The notes: generated by a model not told the origin, from the sequence alone. A DNA stretch of 64,000 nucleotides from Chondrus crispus (GCF_000350225.1 NW_005179024.1:1-64000), one strand, 5' to 3'; counted from the stretch's first letter, positions 11,001 through 23,089 are shown. A program made the numbers and translations.

Positions 11001-11410
11001 GCAAACAGAGGACCGGGAGTGATCGTTGCTACTCTTCTACGAGGTGATGGACTTCGTCCTTCGCCTACTTCAGTTTCGAATCCACCGCCGCAATCGTTTC
11101 TCCTCCTTGCCTAAGTGAACCCCCGACGACTCCAGCTCCATCTCTGTAATCGATGGACGCCATAAATGCGGCAAAACAAAAAAAGCGTATATAGTGTCGA
11201 CATTGAGCAAAAGCCTTCCCTGTGATAGCGTGACGTCTATTTCACTGGTCTCCTATGGAATAAATTCATCAACCTCATCATCCAGATCACATAATATTGC
11301 CTGAGGAGCCACCTCTGTGTCATGCATTGATGTTTCAACCATCCCGTTTTTTTCCTTGCCTATCGCCAAAGCATCGTTCCGAAGGCGGAGATTAATCCCC
11401 TTAAAATACA

Positions 11411-11470
11411 GAGGAGAGGAGAAAGGAGGGGAGGGGAGGGGAGGGGAGGGGAGGGGAGGAGAGGAGAGGA
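11411..11470 (+). repeat. First G-rich tract of unit 1 (G4-prone)
   Basis: GAGGGGAGGGGAGGGG-type sequence with more than six G4 runs separated by single A residues, a strong G-quadruplex pattern. Equivalents lie near 13150, 14900, 16680 and 18510, with different repeat numbers in each unit. Confidence 0.8.
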
Positions 11471-11680
11471 TACTTTTTTTTGAACATGGGAAACATTCTT
11501 CATCTTCTGCCTAAATGCATATTCGTGATCCAACACACTCTTGGTCCGGAGAGCATAGCATCTGTCAACCGTCAGCCTTACTCGAACTTGCACTCAAACG
11601 ACATCACCAGAACGCAGTGAAGGGGCTCTTCACGGCTGAAGCTTTGAGCGGGATATCCGAGGCGACGAGTGAAATCGAGC

Positions 11681-11797
11681 TTAATTCTTCGCAATTTGGC
11701 TCTTGACAGGAAGAAAACTAGTATCAGGTCTGCCGGCTTGAGTACGAGACAAGACGAGCAAAAAGGACAGTGCTGCCAGGACGACGAGGGTCCGCAT
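11681..11797 (-). CDS. Short secreted-peptide-like ORF, array unit 1
   Basis: A 38-codon ATG-initiated frame. It begins with a textbook secretory signal: one Arg, then a hydrophobic core (LVVLAALSFLLVL), then SRTQA followed by G as a plausible cleavage site, leaving about 17 residues (GRPDTSFLPVKSQ...). It is preserved in all five complete units. Either it is the first exon of a secreted-protein gene multiplied in the array, or an ORF maintained by array homogenisation. Further downstream on the same strand is a GTAAGG donor-like site and a Cys-containing stretch (CSPDQECVGS), but I cannot assemble a confident spliced gene. Confidence 0.4.
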   Translation of the reverse strand: MRTLVVLAALSFLLVLSRTQAGRPDTSFLPVKSQIAKN

Positions 11798-11851
11798 TGT
11801 CACCGGTCCTGGAGGATACTCCAATAATCGAATAAATGCATCCTAAGCCCA

Positions 11852-12071
11852 CTTGCGGAGGCTGACTTGATCACAACTCGGCATTGCATTTTGGCTCGTT
11901 CCCATGCGCGAGCGCGTCGCGCATGGGTTCGAGATGCGCCACGATCTTGCAGATGGTGGGACTTGCGGAGGCTGACTTGATCACAACTCGGCATTGCATT
12001 TTGGCTCGTTCCCATGCGCGAGCGCGTCGCGCATGGGCTCGAGATGCGCCACGGTCTTGCAAATGGTGGGT
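11852..12071 (+). repeat. Two 110-bp sub-repeats, each with a perfect hairpin
   Basis: The word CTTGCGGAGGCTGACTTGAT starts at 11852 and 11962. Each sub-repeat contains CCCATGCGCGA, a 5-nt loop, then the exact complement TCGCGCATGGG (11901-11927 and 12011-12037). This 11-bp GC-rich stem is preserved in every unit of the array. Confidence 0.9.
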
Positions 12072-12144
12072 GGGGATGGGCGCAGGTGATGCAACGGGGT
12101 CGACGTCGGGAAGGGGAGCATAGCGACAGTCAGTTAGAAGGGGG

Positions 12145-12215
12145 GGAGGAGAGGGGAGGGGAGGGGAGGGGAGGGGAGGGGAGGGGAGGGGAGGGGAGAG
12201 GAGAGGAGAGGGGAA
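12145..12215 (+). repeat. Second G-rich tract of unit 1 (G4-prone)
   Basis: About eight consecutive GGGGA units. Equivalents with variable repeat number lie near 13900, 15650, 17520 and 19230. Confidence 0.8.
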
Positions 12216-13429
12216 GAGAAGACAGGGCGGCGAATCAAAGTCCCTGCCGCTTTCCTTTTTTAAAAAAAGTACAGCAGGGTCAGATGAGAGAGAGAAATTG
12301 ATCCGAAGACCTGCATGGCTGTTGTCCAAAAACAAAAGGGTTCAACGGATTGCCTGTCCATAGCCTGCCGCTGCTGCTGCCTGACCTCCGCCGTCCTAAA
12401 CCGCTGCCGCCGCCGCCGTCCGTCCGTCTACTCATCCTTCGACGCGTCCGTCCGCCGCCTCTCTGTTGCGCGTTCATCCTCTCCATGCGCGCCGCCCCCA
12501 CTAAACCATCCTGACTCTCGGCTACGTGCCGCAGATGTAGGCGTCCGTGGCATCAGCAACATGAACATTTATGTCCTGGTAATGTACTATGGGAGTTTGC
12601 CTTTCATGTTTTAGCAGTGAACCAGGTATTTCTGACTGGTAACAATTCCTTTTCGACTACTTTCATCCTGTGTAGACAAACAGTTTGCGTCTTCAAGGCA
12701 AAAGCGATCCTGAATGACCAACCCTTCATTTCATGGACTGCGAACAGAGGACCGGGAGTGATCGTTGCTACTCTTCTACGAGGTGATGAACTTCGTCCTT
12801 CGCCTACTTCAGTTTCGAATCCACCGCCGCAATCGTTTCTCCTCCTTGCCTAAGTGAACCCCCGACGACTCCAGCTCCATCTCTGTAATCGATGGACGCC
12901 ATAAATGCGGCAAAACAAAAAAAGCGTATATAGTGTCGACATTGAGCAAAAGCCTTCCCTGTGATAGCGTGACGTCTATTTCACTGGTCTCCTATGGGAT
13001 AAATTCATCAACCTCATCATCCAGCTCACATAATATTGCCTGAGGAGCCACCTCTGTGTCATGCATGGATGTTTCAACCGTCCCGTTTTTTTCCTTGCCT
13101 ATCGCCAAAGCATCGTTCCAAAGGCGGAAATTAATCCCCTTAAAATACAGAGGAGAGGAGAAAGGAGGGGAGGGGAGAGGAGGGGAGGGGAGGGGAGGGG
13201 AGGAGAGGAGAGGAGAGGATACTTTTTTTTGAACATGGGAAACATTCTTCATCTTCTGCCTAAATGCATATTCCTGATCCAACACACTCTTGGTCCGGAG
13301 AGCATAGCATCTGTCAACCGTCAGCCTTACTCGAACTTGCACTCAAACGACATCACCAGAACGCAGTGAAGGGGCTCTTCACGGCTGAAGCTTTGAGCGG
13401 GATATCCGAGGCGACGAGTGAAATCGAGC

Positions 13430-13546
13430 TTAATTCTTCGCAATTTGGCTCTTGACAGGAAGAAAACTAGTATCAGGTCTGCCGGCTTGAGTACGAGACA
13501 AGACGAGCAAAAAGGACAGTGCTGCCAGGACGACGAGGGTCCGCAT
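13430..13546 (-). CDS. Short secreted-peptide-like ORF, array unit 2
   Basis: Same 38-codon frame, signal peptide and TAA stop as in unit 1. Confidence 0.4.
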   Translation of the reverse strand: MRTLVVLAALSFLLVLSRTQAGRPDTSFLPVKSQIAKN

Positions 13547-15092
13547 TGTCACCGGTCCTGGAGGATACTCCAATAATCGAATAAATGCATCCTAAGCCCA
13601 CTTGCGGAGGCTGACTTGATCACAACTCGGCATTGCATTTTGGCTCGTTCCCATGCGCGAGCGCGTCGCGCATGGGCTCGAGATGCACCACGATCTTGCA
13701 GATGGTGGGACTTGCGGAGGCTGACTTGATCACAACTCGGCATTGCATTTTGGCTCGTTCCCATGCGCGAGCGCGTCGCGCATGGGCTCGAGATGCGCCA
13801 CGGTCTTGCAAATGGTGGGTGGGGATGGGCGCAGGTGATGCAACGGGGTCGACGTCGGGAAGGGGAGCATAGCGACAGTCAGTTAGAAGGGGGGGAGGAG
13901 AGGGGAGCGGAGGGGAGGGGAGGGGAGGGGAGGGGAGGGGAGGGGAGAGGAGAGGAGAGGGGAAGAGAAGAGAGGGCGGCGGATCAAAGTCCCTGCCGCT
14001 TTCCTTTTTTAAAAAAAGTACAGCAGGGTTAGATGAGAGAGAGAAATTGATCCGAAGACCTGCATGGCTGTAGTCCAAAAACAAAAGGGTTCAACGGATT
14101 GCCTGTCCATAGCCTGCCGCTGCTGCTGCCTGACCTCCGCCGTCCTAAACCGCTGCCGCCGCCGCCGTCCGTCCGTCTACTCATCCTTCGACGCGTCCGT
14201 CCGCCGCCTCTCCGTTGCGCGTTCATCCTCTCCATGCGCGCCGCCCCCACTAAACCATCCTGACTCTTGGCTACGTGCCGCAGATGTAGGCGTCCGTGGC
14301 ATCAGCAACATGAACATTTATGTCCTGGTAATGTACTATGGGAGTTTGCCTTTCATGTTTTAGCAGTGAACCAGGTATTTCTGACTGGTAACAATTCCTT
14401 TTCGACTACTTTCATCCTGTGTAGACAAACAGTTTGCGTCTTCAAGGCAAAAGCGATCCTGAATGACCAACCCTTCATTTCATGGACTGCAAACAGAGGA
14501 CCGGGAGTGATCGTTGCTACTCTTCTACGAGGTGATGAACTTCGTCCTTCGCCTACTTCAGTTTCGAATCCACCGCCGCAATCGTTTCTCCTCCTTGCCT
14601 AAGTGAACCCCCGACGACTCCAGCTCCATCTCTGTAATCGATGGACGCCATAAATGCGGCAAAACAAAAAAAGCGTATATAGTGTCGACATTGAGCAAAA
14701 GCCTTCCCTGTGATAGCGTGACGTCTATTTCACTGGTCTCCTATGGGATAAATTCATCAACCTCATCATCCAGCTCACATAATATTGCCTGAGGAGCCAC
14801 CTCTGTGTCATGCATTGATGTTTCAACCGTCCCGTTTTTTTTCCTTGCCTATCGCCAAAGCATCGTTCCGAAGGCGGAGATTAATCCCCTTAAAATACAG
14901 GGGAGGGGAGAAAGGAAGGGAGGGGAGGGGAGGGGAGGGGAGGGGAGGGGAGGGGAGGGGAGAGGAGGATACTTTTTTTTGAACATGGGAAACATTCTTC
15001 ATCTTCTACCTCAATGCATATTCGTGATCCAACACACTCTTGGTCCGGAGAGCATAGCATCCGTCAACCGTCAGCCTTACTCGAACTTGCAC

Positions 15093-15296
15093 TCAAACGA
15101 CATCACCAGAACGCAGTGAAGGGGCTCTTCTCGGCTGAAGCTTTGAGCGGGATATCCGAGGCGACGAGTGAAATCGAGCTTGATTCTTCGCAATTTGGCT
15201 CTTGACAGGAAGAAAACTAGTATCAGGTCTGCCGGCTTGAGTACGAGACAAGACGAGCAAAAAGGACAGTGCTGCCAGGACGACGAGGGTCCGCAT
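15093..15296 (-). CDS. Secreted-peptide-like ORF, array unit 3, stop codon lost
   Basis: Same signal peptide, but the TAA that ends the frame in the other four units is CAA here. The frame runs on for 67 codons in total, adding a basic Ser/Arg-rich tail. Only this unit shows the extension. Confidence 0.35.
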   Translation of the reverse strand: MRTLVVLAALSFLLVLSRTQAGRPDTSFLPVKSQIAKNQARFHSSPRISRSKLQPRRAPSLRSGDVV

Positions 15297-16949
15297 TGTC
15301 ACCGGTCCTGGAGGATACTCCAATAATCGAATAAATGCATCCTAAGCCCACTTGCGGAGGCTGACTTGATCACAACTCGGCATTGCATTTTGGCTCGTTC
15401 CCATGCGCGAGCGCGTCGCGCATGGGCTCGAGATGCACCACGATCTTGCAGATGGTGGGACTTGCGGAGGCTGACTTGATCACAACTCGGCATTGCATTT
15501 TGGCTCGTTCCCATGCGCGAGCGCGTCGCGCATGGGCTCGAGATGCGCCACGGTCTTGCAAATGGTGGGTGGGGATGGGCGCAGGTGATGCAACGGGGTC
15601 GACGTCGGGAAGGGGAGCATAGCGACAGTCAGTTAGAAGGGGGGGAGGAGAGGGGAGCGGAGGGGAGGGGAGGGGAGGGGAGGGGAGGGGAGGGGAGGGG
15701 AGAGGAGGGGAGGGGAGAGGAGAGGAGAGGGGAAGAGAAGAGAGGGCGGCGGATCAAAGTCCCTGCCGCTTTCCTTTTTTAAAAAAAGTACAGCAGGGTC
15801 AGATGAGAGAGAGAAATTGATCCGAAGACCTGCATGGCTGTTGTCCAAAAACAAAAGGGTTCAACGGATTGCCTGTCCATAGCCTGCCGCTGCTGCTGCC
15901 TGACCTCCGCCGTCCTAAAACCGCTGCCGCCGCCGCCGTCCGTCCGTCTACTCATCCTTCGACGCGTCCGTCCGCTGCCTCTCCGTTGCGCGTTCATCCT
16001 CTCCATGCGCGCCGCCCCCACTAAACCATCCTGACTCTTGGCTACGTGCCGCAGATGTAGGCGTCCGTGGCATCAGCAACATGAACATTTATGTCCTGGT
16101 AATGTACTATGGGAGTTTGCCTTTCATGTTTTAGCAGTGAACCAGGTATTTCTGACTGGTAACAATTCCTTTTCGACTACTTTCATCCTGTGTAGACAAA
16201 CAGTTTGCGTCTTCAAGGCAAAAGCGATCCTGAATGACCAACCCTTCATTTCATGGACTGCGAACAGAGGACCGGGAGTGATCGTTGCTACTCTTCTACG
16301 AGGTGATGAACTTCGTCCTTCGCCTACTTCAGTTTCGAATCCACCGCCGCAATCGTTTCTCCTCCTTGCCTAAGTGAACCCCCGACGACTCCAGCTCCAT
16401 CTCTGTAATCGATGGACGCCATAAATGCGGCAAAACAAAAAAAGCGTATATAGTGTCGACATTGAGCAAAAGCCTTCCCTGTGATAGCGTGACGTCTATT
16501 TCACTGGTCTCCTATGGAATAAATTCATCAACCTCATCATCCAGATCACATAATATTGCCTGAGGAGCCACCTCTGTGTCATGCATTGATGTTTCAACGG
16601 TCCCGTTTTTTTCCTTGCCTATCGCCAAAGCATCGTTCCGAAGGCGGAGATTAATCCCCTTAAAATACAGAGGAGAGGAGAAAGGAGGGGAGGGGAGAGG
16701 AGGGGAGGGGAGGGGAGGGGAGGAGAGGAGAGGAGAGGATACTTTTTTTTGAACATGGGAAACATTCTTCATCTTCTGCCTAAATGCATATTCCTGATCC
16801 AACACACTCTTGGTCCGGAGAGCATAGCATCTGTCAACCGTCAGCCTTACTCGAACTTGCACTCAAACGACATCACCAGAACGCAGTGAAGGGGCTCTTC
16901 ACGGCTGAAGCTTTGAGCGGGATATCCGAGGCGACGAGTGAAATCGAGC

Positions 16950-17066
16950 TTAATTCTTCGCAATTTGGCTCTTGACAGGAAGAAAACTAGTATCAGGTCT
17001 GCCGGCTTGAGTACGAGACAAGACGAGCAAAAAGGACAGTGCTGCCAGGACGACGAGGGTCCGCAT
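16950..17066 (-). CDS. Short secreted-peptide-like ORF, array unit 4
   Basis: Identical layout to unit 1: 38 codons with the same signal sequence and stop. Confidence 0.4.
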   Translation of the reverse strand: MRTLVVLAALSFLLVLSRTQAGRPDTSFLPVKSQIAKN

Positions 17067-18772
17067 TGTCACCGGTCCTGGAGGATACTCCAATAATCGA
17101 ATAAATGCATCCTAAGCCCACTTGCGGAGGCTGACTTGATCACAACTCGGCATTGCATTTTGGCTCGTTCCCATGCGCGAGCGCGTCGCGCATGGGCTCG
17201 AGATGCGCCACGATCTTGCAGATGGTGGGACTTGCGGAGGCTGACTTGATCACAACTCGGCATTGCATTCTGGCTCGTTCCCATGCGCGAGCGCGTCGCG
17301 CATGGGCTCGAGATGCGCCACGATCTTGCAGATGGTAGGCCTTGCGGAGGCTGACTTGATCACAACTCGGCATTGCATTTTGGCTCGTTCCCATGCGCGA
17401 GCGCGTCGCGCATGGGCTCGAGATGCGCCACGGTCTTGCAAATGGTGGGTGGGGATGGGCGCAGGTGATGCAACGGGGTCGACGTCGGGAAGGGGAGCAT
17501 AGCGACAGTCAGTTAGGAGGGGGGAGGGGAGGGGACGGGAGGGGAGGGGAGGGGAGAAGAGAGGAGAGGGGAAGAGAAGAGAGGGCGGCGGATCAAAGTC
17601 CCTGCCGCTTTCCTTTTTTAAAAAAAGTACAGCAGGGTCAGATGAGAGAGAGAAATTGATCCGAAGACCTGCATGGCTGTTGTCCAAAAACAAAAGGGTT
17701 CAACGGATTGCCTGTCCATAGCCTGCCGCTGCTGCTGCCTGACCTCCGCCGTCCTAAACCGCTGCCGCCGCCGCCGTCCGTCCGTCTACTCATCCTTCGA
17801 CGCGTCCGTCCGCCGCCTCTCTGTTGCGCGTTCATCCTCTCCATGCGCGCCGCCCCCACTAAACCATCCTGACTCTTGGCTACGTGCCGCAGATGTAGGC
17901 GTCCGTGGCATCAGCAACATGAACATTTATGTCCTGGTAATGTACTATGGGAGTTTGCCTTTCATGTTTTAGCAGTGAACCAGGTATTTCTGACTGGTAA
18001 CAATTCCTTTTCGACTACTTTCATCCTGTGTAGACAAACAGTTTGCGTCTTCAAGGCAAAAGCGATCCTGAATGACCAACCCTTCATTTCATGGACTGCA
18101 AACAGAGGACCGGGAGTGATCGTTGCTACTCTTCTACGAGGTGATGAACTTCGTCCTTCGCCTACTTCAGATTCGAATCCACCGCCGCAATCGTTTCTCC
18201 TCCTTGCCTAAGTGAACCCCCGACGACTCCAGCTCCATCTCTGTAATCGATGGACGCCATAAATGCGGCAAAACAAAAAAAGCGTATATAGTGTCGACAT
18301 TGAGCAAAAGCCTTCCCTGTGATAGCGTGACGTCTATTTCACTGGTCTCCTATGGGATAAATTCATCAACCTCATCATCCAGCTCACATAATATTGCCTG
18401 AGGAGCCACCTCTGTGTCATGCATTGATGTTTCAACCGTCCCGTTTTTTTCCTTGCCTATCGCCAAAGCATCGTTCCGAAGGCGGAGATTAATCCCCTTA
18501 AAATACAGAGGAGAGGAGAGAGGAGGGGAGGGGAGGGGAGGGGAGGAGAGGAGAGGAGAGGATACTTTTTTTTGAACATGGGAAACATTCTTCATCTTCT
18601 GCCTAAATGCATATTCGTGATCCAACACACTCTTGGTCCGGAGAGCATAGCATCTGTCAACCGTCAGCCTTACTCGAACTTGCACTCAAACGACATCACC
18701 AGAACGCAGTGAAGGGGCTCTTCACGGCTGAAGCTTTGAGCGGGATATCCGAGGCGACGAGTGAAATCGAGC

Positions 18773-18889
18773 TTAATTCTTCGCAATTTGGCTCTTGACA
18801 GGAAGAAAACTAGTATCAGGTCTGCCGGCTTGAGTACGAGACAAGACGAGCAAAAAGGACAGTGCTGCCAGGACGACGAGGGTCCGCAT
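18773..18889 (-). CDS. Short secreted-peptide-like ORF, array unit 5
   Basis: Identical layout to unit 1: 38 codons with the same signal sequence and stop. Confidence 0.4.
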   Translation of the reverse strand: MRTLVVLAALSFLLVLSRTQAGRPDTSFLPVKSQIAKN

Positions 18890-20215
18890 TGTCACCGGTC
18901 CTGGAGGATACTCCAATAATCGAATAAATGCATCCTAAGCCCACTTGCGGAGGCTGACTTGATCACAACTCGGCATTGCATTTTGGCTCGTTCCCATGCG
19001 CGAGCGCGTCGCGCATGGGCTCGAGATGCACCACGATCTTGCAGATGGTGGGACTTGCGGAGGCTGACTTGATCACAACTCGGCATTGCATTTTGGCTCG
19101 TTCCCATGCGCGAGCGCGTCGCGCATGGGCTCGAGATGCGCCACGGTCTTGCAAATGGTGGGTGGGGATGGGCGCAGGTGATGCAACGGGGTCGACGTCG
19201 GGAAGGGGAGCATAGCGACAGTCCGTTAGGAGGGGGGGAGGGGAGGGGAGGGGAGGTGAGGGGAGAGGAGAGGGGAAGAGAAGAGAGGGCGGCGGATCAA
19301 AGTCCCTGCCGCTTTCCTTTTTTAAAAAAAGTACAGCAGGGTCAGATGAGAGAGAGAAATTGATCCGAAGACCTGCATGGCTGTTGTCCAAAAACAAAAG
19401 GGTTCAACGGATTGCCTGTCCATAGCCTGCCGCTGCTGCTGCCTGACCTCCGCCGTCCTAAAACCGCTGCCGCCGCCGCCGTCCGTCCGTCTACTCATCC
19501 TTCGACGCGTCCGTCCGCCGCCTCTCTGTTGCGCGTTCATCCTCTCCATGCGCGCCGCCCCCACTAAACCATCCTGACTCTTGGCTACGTGCCGCAGATG
19601 TAGGCGTCCGTGGCATCAGCAACATGAACATTTATGTCCTGGTAATGTACTATGGGAGTTTGCCTTTCATGTTTTAGCAGTGAACCAGGTATTTCTGACT
19701 GGTAACAATTCCTTTTCGACTACTTTCATCCTGTGTAGACAAACAGTTTGCGTCTTCAAGGCAAAAGCGATCCTGAATGACCAACCCTTCATTTCATGGA
19801 CTGCAAACAGAGGACCGGGAGTGATCGTTGCTACTCTTCTACGAGGTGATGAACTTCGTCCTTCGCCTACTTCAGTTTCGAATCCACCGCCGCAATCGTT
19901 TCTCCTCCTCGCCTAAGTGAACCCCCGACGACTCCAGCTCCATCTCTGTAATCGATGGACGCCATAAATGCGGCAAAACAAAAAAAGCGTATATAGTGTC
20001 GACATTGAGCAAAAGCCTTCCCTGTGATAGCGTGACGTCTATTTCACTGGTCTCCTATGGGATAAATTCATCAACCTCATCATCCAGCTCACATGATATT
20101 GCCTGAGGAGCCACCTCTGTGTCATGCATTGATGTTTCAACGGTCCCGTTTTTTTCCTTGCCTATCGCCAAAGCATCGTTCCGAAGGCGGAGATTAATCC
20201 CCTTAAAATACAGAG

Positions 20216-20530
20216 GAAAGGAGGACAGGAGAGGGGAGGGGAGGGGAGGGGAGGAGAAAGGTGGAGAGGAGAGGAGAGGAGAAAGGTGGAGAGGAGAGGA
20301 GAGGAGAAAGGTGGAGAGGAGAGGAGAGGAGAAAGGTGGAGAGGAGAGGAGAGGAGAAAGGTGGAGAGGAGAGGAGAGGAGAAAGGTGGAGAGGAGAGGA
20401 GAGGAGAAAGGTGGAGAGGAGAGGAGAGGAGATGACAGGAGAAAGGTGGAGAGGAGAGGAGAGGAGATGACAGGAGAGGAGATGACAGGAGAAAGGAGGG
20501 CAGGGGAGGGGGAGGGCAAGCGAAGAGAAC
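20216..20530 (+). repeat. GA-rich 30-bp minisatellite ending the array
   Basis: Starts exactly where the first purine tract of the sixth unit would lie. Built from GAGGAGAGGAGAGGAGAAAGGTG-like units of about 30 bp repeated seven or more times, then variants with GATGACAGGA. It replaces the rest of the unit, so the array is truncated here by expansion of its own purine tract. Confidence 0.85.
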
Positions 20531-20744
20531 AGACTCGTTTTGGTATCCATCCTTGAGAGGAGGCACTCGACTGAAGGAGTTCGGTAGAAGAGGAATTTGT
20601 GGTCACCGAATTGTAAGTTATGTCATCTCGCGATTGCACATGAAACAACTGTTCACTTCACTCACCTATCGTTTACCTACAGCCGCGGCGGTGCCCCCGA
20701 CCCACACGCACTCGCGCCGCCGCCGCCCTCTCTCCCTGCGCTCT

Positions 20745-21335
20745 CTAGGGGTTAGTCTCATGACCTGCGCGGCTTCGTCGTCCTCCAACACGCGCCCGCG
20801 TACGACTCGAAACGTGTGAATCGGATGTTTCTTCCCCAGGCACGGACCTACGTTTTCTGATCTTGATCTGGTCAGTTTGACCGGAACGGACCTTGAATTG
20901 CACAGGCCTGGCAATTCGAGCTGTCGTCAGCCGCCTTCCTCCCTCGGCTTGCTTGCGCACTTTCTCCGACTCCAGCCGTTGCTTCTCCTGACAGCGGCGA
21001 CGGCGGCGGTTGTGCTCCGCACGCTCCGATCGTTCCTTAACGTATCTCCGCAAAACCGCAGCAATTTTTTCTTGATTTGTCTGCGTAGGCAGGACAGCAT
21101 GCGTCTGAGCAGGCGAGGCGGCGACTGACTTGTCGACCGCGTCCGTATAGAATTCCTCGCTACAAGCCTCTACGGGGACCACTTCGCCTTCATCGCCTTC
21201 ATCGTCGTCGTCGTCGTCGTCACCGCCTAACCCCTCGAAACATGTATTCGGGGAATACATGGAGATGGGCTTGGGGATGCCGCCCTGCATGAAAATGTCC
21301 TCGTCGTCGCTGGAGCTGTCGATTTCATACGTCAT
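20745..21335 (-). CDS. Acidic/basic nuclear-type protein, unknown
   Basis: A 196-aa frame from the ATG at 21335 (MTYEIDSSSDDED). An upstream extension would translate a purine repeat and is rejected. Residues ~5-55 are strongly acidic, including a run of seven Asp. Residues ~95-150 are a charged helical region (ERSERAEHNRRRRR...EKQRLESEKVRKQ) with coiled-coil or basic DNA-binding character. The C-terminus is rich in Arg, with nuclear-localisation-like clusters (KIRKRR). No named domain recognised. It ends beside the GA-rich end of the large array. Confidence 0.5.
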   Translation of the reverse strand: MTYEIDSSSDDEDIFMQGGIPKPISMYSPNTCFEGLGGDDDDDDDEGDEGEVVPVEACSEEFYTDAVDKSVAASPAQTHAVLPTQTNQEKIAAVLRRYVKERSERAEHNRRRRRCQEKQRLESEKVRKQAEGGRRLTTARIARPVQFKVRSGQTDQIKIRKRRSVPGEETSDSHVSSRTRARVGGRRSRAGHETNP

Positions 21336-21599
21336 ATCTCGGCGGCGGCGGGAGTAACAGGGCCGGGGAGCATGGCAGAAAAGATATGAGGGAGATGCAG
21401 GGAGGGAGATGGGGTGCGGGGGGGGATAGGGAGAGATGGAGGGAGATGCAGGGAGGGAGATGGGGTGGGGGGGGGGATAGGGAGAGATGGAGGAGATGGG
21501 GAGGGATGATGGACAATGAATAACAATATTTTCGGTCGCATAAATACACAAATCGGCCCGCCTTATTCGGCTGCAGCTTCAACGAGTAATATCATACCT

Positions 21600-22330
21600 C
21601 AAAATCGCTAATCCCACGGAAACGGCTAATCCCAACTTAATCCCCTTAATCCCGCTAATCCCCTTACTCCCCTGACTCCCTGAATCCCTGAATCCCTGAA
21701 TCCCCGAATCCCTGAATCCCTTAATCCCTTAATCCCAATATCCCCTAATCCCCAATATCCGCTAATCCCCTAATCCGCTAATCCCAATATCCGCTAATCC
21801 CCTAATCCGCTAATCTCCTAATCCCACCTAATCCCCTGAATCCCACCTAATCCCTGAATCCCACCTAATCCCTCTAATCCCACCTAATCCCTGAATCCCA
21901 CCTAATCCCTCTAATCCCACCTAATCCCTAATCCCACCTAATCCCACCTAATCTCCTAATCCCACCTAATCCTCCTAATCCTCCTAATCCCACCGAATCT
22001 CCTAATCCCACCTAATCCCCCTAATCCCACCGAATCCCCTAATCCCTCCTACTCCCCTAATCCCATCTATATATTATATAAGCGAATATCCCCTAAACCC
22101 CTAAACCTAAACCACCTAATCCACCTAATCCACCTAATCCACATAACCCACATCATCCCCTAACTCACCTACCTTCCTAACCCCCTAAATTCCTAATATA
22201 TAATATATACGCCCTACTATTATAAAAGGAAATATCCCCTAAATCCCCTAAAACCCTCTAATCCCCTTAATCCCCTAATCCCCCTAATCCCGCTACGTAA
22301 ACCTGTGATTCCGCCTAATTCCCCTAATTC
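21600..22330 (+). repeat. TAATCCC-rich degenerate satellite
   Basis: About 700 bp consisting mainly of CTAATCCC, CCTAATCCCA, TGAATCCC and CCCTAAACCCCTAA variants with no fixed period. Two TATATA-containing interruptions occur, near 22066-22080 and 22195-22225. The complement, GGGATTA, is a permutation of TTAGGGA and resembles a telomere-type heptamer. Confidence 0.85.
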
Positions 22331-22854
22331 CCTAAACGGACAGGGATAGTCGTAAGAGGGCGGGCGCGTTGGAGGAGGGGCAACAGGAGTACGGAAGGGG
22401 AGCGGTGTGGTTCCAGAGAACGTGCGGATGAGATTGTCTCATACAGTATGTGGTCATTCAGGGCGGGGGAAGGAGTGGAACGGACAGAGTAAGTGAGATC
22501 AGTAGTGAACCAATAGACGCGCGTTACGAGGAGCGCCAGCCAGTAGATGCGCGTCGGGATTCAGGGGCCTGAATAGGGGAACCGCGAATGATATCGTGAC
22601 AGCGACGACCGGGATCAATGACGCGACATGACAGCGAGGATGACGTCCATCCGGCCAACGGTTGCGGTCGGATGCATGTCGGCAATTTTCGACGTCCATC
22701 CGGTATGATAAAATAATCAAATTTGGCCCTGTGCGCATTGAAATTTTTCCAGATTTTTTTCTAGCCAATGCGCACTCCGTCAGACCGAAGTAAATTTGCG
22801 CTTAATTTCAGCCCACCTGAACGCGCGTCTGTTCGGACATGGGTATAGATACGA
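22331..22854. other. Intergenic, no gene
   Basis: Sequence between the TAATCCC tract and the AT-rich direct repeat. It contains two similar words (ATCCGGCCAACGG, ATCCGGTATGATA) but no coding frame of note. Confidence 0.4.
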
Positions 22855-22966
22855 ATCCCATTTGTTTGAAATTGCGTTAATTAATTTGTGCAATTACATT
22901 TTAATATTTGAAATTAAATTAATGTTTTCTAAATATGGATTTTTTTAAATGGGGCTCGGGGTGAAG
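22855..22966 (+). repeat. AT-rich direct repeat, copy 1
   Basis: About 110 bp opening with CATTTGTTTGAAATT and closing with AAATGGGGCTCGGGGTGAA. A diverged direct copy lies at 26145-26250. The two flank the unknown 517-aa gene and the small acidic gene. Confidence 0.75.
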
Positions 22967-23089
22967 TCGTTTGGTGCTGTGTGCTGTAATTGTTTATTGT
23001 ACACTGTCATTATGCCTTAGCTTCTCACGGATACCTCAACTTCAGCTCCACGTGTCATTTTTATCTAAACTCTTCATGGCTCTGGGCTC

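Larger units (their letters stand above)
11001..20215 (+). repeat. Tandem array of ~1.75-kb units (5.2 copies)
   Basis: The anchor GC(A/G)AACAGAGGACC recurs at 11001, 12740, 14489, 16260, 18098 and 19803, giving periods of 1739, 1749, 1771, 1838 and 1705 bp. Units are nearly identical apart from the length of their GGGGA tracts and the number of a 110-bp sub-repeat (two copies per unit, three in the unit starting at 16260, which accounts for its length). Each unit has two purine tracts, perfect hairpins, a GCC-rich run and a short signal-peptide ORF on the minus strand. Open frames up to 154 codons recur in every unit but run straight through the purine tracts and are not convincing proteins. 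The array ends in a longer GA-rich stretch. Confidence 0.95.

Noticed and set aside
12800-12850. tRNA-like T-arm word (GTTTCGAATCC) in each array unit
   Set aside because: No matching acceptor, D-arm or anticodon arm could be placed around it.
11001-20215. Reading the regular array as a CRISPR, or its 60-150-codon frames as conserved genes
   Set aside because: Units are 1.7-1.84 kb with no spacer structure. The long frames cross purine tracts of variable length and are conserved only because the DNA is homogenised.
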